Source: Rhodococcus sp. ARC_M5 (GTDB lineage: Bacteria; Actinomycetota; Actinomycetes; Mycobacteriales; Mycobacteriaceae). Taken from it: a stretch of DNA of 64,000 nt. A program made the position numbers and the translations under genes. The notes beneath the pieces were generated by a model. It was given only the letters and a program-made list of their open reading frames with translations, ran no database searches and was not told where the DNA came from. The stretch spans positions 39,305 to 103,304 of the forward strand of contig NZ_JALGQE010000014.1 in NCBI RefSeq assembly GCF_022810405.1, read 5' to 3'. Shown here one piece after another: positions 62,840 through 64,000 of this stretch. Positions within the stretch are counted from its first letter, which is position 1. Every line of letters starts with the position of its first letter.

Positions 62840-62861
62840 GTCCCCGTTTTCGAGCGGGGAC
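62840..62861 (+). other. Hairpin in the riboswitch expression platform
   Basis: gtccccg and cggggac form a 7-bp stem with an 8-base loop ttttcgag, between the aptamer and the aggagg ribosome-binding site of CbtB (about 62879-62885). It could link ligand binding to translation or termination. This is inference from position. Confidence 0.5.
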
Positions 62862-62890
62862 TACGGGACGCACAATCCCAGGAGGACACC

Positions 62891-63085
62891 ATGGCAATCA
62901 TTCACGCACCCAGTAATACGACGGAGTCGGCTGCCCTTGCCGTCATCGTCGCCGCAACGATTCTGCTCGCTTTCGTCGTGCTCTACCTCGTCGGCTTCGA
63001 TCAGGGCGCGATCTCCCGCAGTGGCATGTACATGCACGAACTGATGCACGACGGCCGCCACCTGCTGGGCCTGCCATGCCACTGA
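62891..63085 (+). CDS. cbtB: Cobalt transporter subunit CbtB
   Basis: The 64-residue protein starts at ATG 62891 behind aggagg. One membrane helix (about 18-38) is followed by a histidine-rich end MYMHELMHDGRHLLGLPCH, the metal-binding motif of the CbtB family. CbtAB is a cobalt uptake system often controlled by cobalamin riboswitches, as here. The gene overlaps cbtA by ten bases. Confidence 0.93.
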   Translation: MAIIHAPSNTTESAALAVIVAATILLAFVVLYLVGFDQGAISRSGMYMHELMHDGRHLLGLPCH

Positions 63086-63843
63086 CCGGGACATTCGTTC
63101 AATTGCTGATGCGAGGTCTGCTCGCCGGGCTTCTCGCCGGCCTGCTCGCCGGAGCAGTTGCCTTCGTCGTCGGTGAGCCGCACATCGACTCGGCCATCGC
63201 CATCGAAGAAGCAGCCGGCACCGACGCCCATCACGCCGACGCCGCCCCTGCCGCGCACTCCCACGGCGACGAGGCGCTCGTCGGTCGGGACGGACAACGC
63301 GTCGGACTGTTCCTCGCTACCGGACTCGCCGGCCTGGCCCTCGGCGCGATCTTCGCCTCGGTACTGCACTATGCCCGACGCGTCAGCTCCCTCCCGGGCT
63401 CGATTCTCGCGCTCGTCGGGGCAGGCGGCGGGTGGTTGGCCATCGAAGCGGTGCCGTTCTTCAAGTATCCGGCGAACCCGCCGGCCGTCGGCGATCCGGA
63501 GACCATCACCCAGCGCACCTGGCTGTGGTTGGCGTCGGTGATTCTGGGTCTGCTGGCCGTCGTGGTCGCGGTGTACGCGGCGAAGGCGGTGGCATCGCAG
63601 AACTCGGTGGCGATTCGCGTCGGCGCGCCATTGCTGGCGTTCCTGGTGATCGTGGGACTCGGCTACGCGCTGCTGCCCGATGTGAACGAGGTGGCCGCGG
63701 ACTTCCCGGCAACCCTGCTGTGGGAATTCCGACTGTCGTCACTGGCCACCCAAGCAACGCTGTGGCTGACACTGGGATTGGGATTCGCATTCCTCACCGA
63801 TCGGGCAGTCCGCCCTGTTCGCCGAGAGACAGTCGCGGCGTAG
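63076..63843 (+). CDS. cbtA: Cobalt transporter subunit CbtA
   Basis: The 255-residue protein has about six membrane helices, beginning with LMRGLLAGLLAGLLAGAVAF. A His-rich loop after the first helix (DAHHADAAPAAHSHGDE, about 50-66) probably binds cobalt. WLAIEAVPFFKYPANPPAVGDPETI in the middle is a family hallmark (kyP..PPavGdpeTi). It overlaps cbtB by ten bases, and together they form the importer regulated by the upstream cobalamin riboswitch. Confidence 0.93.
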   Translation: MPLTGTFVQLLMRGLLAGLLAGLLAGAVAFVVGEPHIDSAIAIEEAAGTDAHHADAAPAAHSHGDEALVGRDGQRVGLFLATGLAGLALGAIFASVLHYARRVSSLPGSILALVGAGGGWLAIEAVPFFKYPANPPAVGDPETITQRTWLWLASVILGLLAVVVAVYAAKAVASQNSVAIRVGAPLLAFLVIVGLGYALLPDVNEVAADFPATLLWEFRLSSLATQATLWLTLGLGFAFLTDRAVRPVRRETVAA

Positions 63844-63850
63844 CCCGTTT

Positions 63851-63961
63851 CCGCGTCAATGGACCATTGCACGGCCCAGACGTATGCAAAGTGCCATTGA
63901 CGCGGTGTGGCCGGCCCGGGTCGGTCCGGGTGAATGGACCATTGCACTGCTCAGACGTATG
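63851..63961. repeat. Structured intergenic repeat pair
   Basis: A 29-bp unit, aatggaccattgcac followed by an ...agacgtatg end, occurs at 63858-63886 and 63933-63961 with 27 of 29 matches. The first copy sits in a hairpin with perfect 12-bp arms ccgcgtcaatgg (63851-63862) and ccattgacgcgg (63894-63905). The unit itself contains the palindrome AATGG-A-CCATT. It begins eight bases after the cbtA stop; the pattern continues beyond the window. The rest of the terminal 150 bases holds no gene I can see. Confidence 0.75.
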
Positions 63962-64000
63962 TGCACCGCTCCCCGGAAGTTGGACTGAGTAATTCAGTTC

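Overview
The window is high-GC actinobacterial DNA, most likely a Rhodococcus or close Mycobacteriales relative. The support is a PE/PPE/EspG trio, a WhiB-type regulator, a GabD2-type succinate-semialdehyde dehydrogenase, DUF5313, DUF5926, DUF6474 and DUF222-HNH proteins, an F420-type LLM oxidoreductase, DtxR/IdeR-like iron boxes, and frequent GTG starts with short overlaps between genes. No rRNA, tRNA, CRISPR array, insertion sequence or prophage was recognised. Most of the window looks like ordinary chromosome with a few accessory patches.

Layout. 1-1.6 kb: end of a two-component operon (kinase tail, NarL-type regulator, DUF4097-like exported protein). 1.6-2.8 kb: a cryptochrome/photolyase-like protein whose two domains appear in reversed order and which carries four cysteines spaced as in iron-sulfur photolyases. 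2.8-5 kb: FmdB-type zinc ribbon divergent from formamidase. 5-13.2 kb: hypothetical proteins, a DUF222/HNH protein with a hypervariable insert, small PLDc_N membrane proteins, a GNAT enzyme, an aldo/keto reductase and a class IV aminotransferase. 13-16.8 kb: a beta-lactamase-like lipoprotein and a TetR/alpha-beta hydrolase pair separated by two matching 16-bp palindromes. 17-23.5 kb: amidohydrolase plus WhiB, a TipA-like MerR regulator, secretory lipase, gabD2 and a PQQ-propeller lipoprotein. 23.5-29 kb: MarR-MFS exporter operon, a decayed VapBC-like toxin-antitoxin pair, glyoxalase-fold protein, TDT transporter and LysR regulator. 29-31 kb: a GIY-YIG nuclease overlapping a cytosine-5 methyltransferase, a probable type II restriction-modification pair. 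31-34.5 kb: copper cluster (CopD, CopC, YcnI-like and a His-containing membrane protein).

34.6-43.4 kb: RecB-like nuclease, SDR dehydrogenase, a complete sugar ABC importer (binding protein and two permeases, no ATPase), two overlapping sensor-kinase-like genes without a response regulator, and a Gdt1/UPF0016 manganese exporter preceded by a yybP-ykoY manganese riboswitch. 43.4-49.2 kb: orphan siderophore-type binding lipoprotein with a sucrase/ferredoxin-like protein, superoxide dismutase, acyltransferase 3 and an LLM oxidoreductase. 49.2-53.9 kb: a cluster of five DnaA-box-like heptamers, rhodanese, DUF4328, glycerophosphodiesterase, DUF5926 and two tandem ferritins. 53.9-62.6 kb: LytR-CpsA-Psr protein, CPBP protease-like protein, iron-box-controlled DUF2470 protein, pheA, two histidine-phosphatase-fold proteins and the PE/PPE/EspG trio. 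62.7-64 kb: a cobalamin riboswitch controlling CbtB-CbtA cobalt transport genes, then structured intergenic repeats.

Metal handling recurs through the right half: copper (CopCD/YcnI), manganese (riboswitch-Gdt1, SOD), iron (ferritins, DUF2470, IdeR-like boxes, siderophore-type binding protein) and cobalt (CbtAB). The least expected items are the domain-permuted iron-sulfur photolyase-like protein, the DnaA-box cluster away from any dnaA gene, and the GIY-YIG restriction-modification pair.
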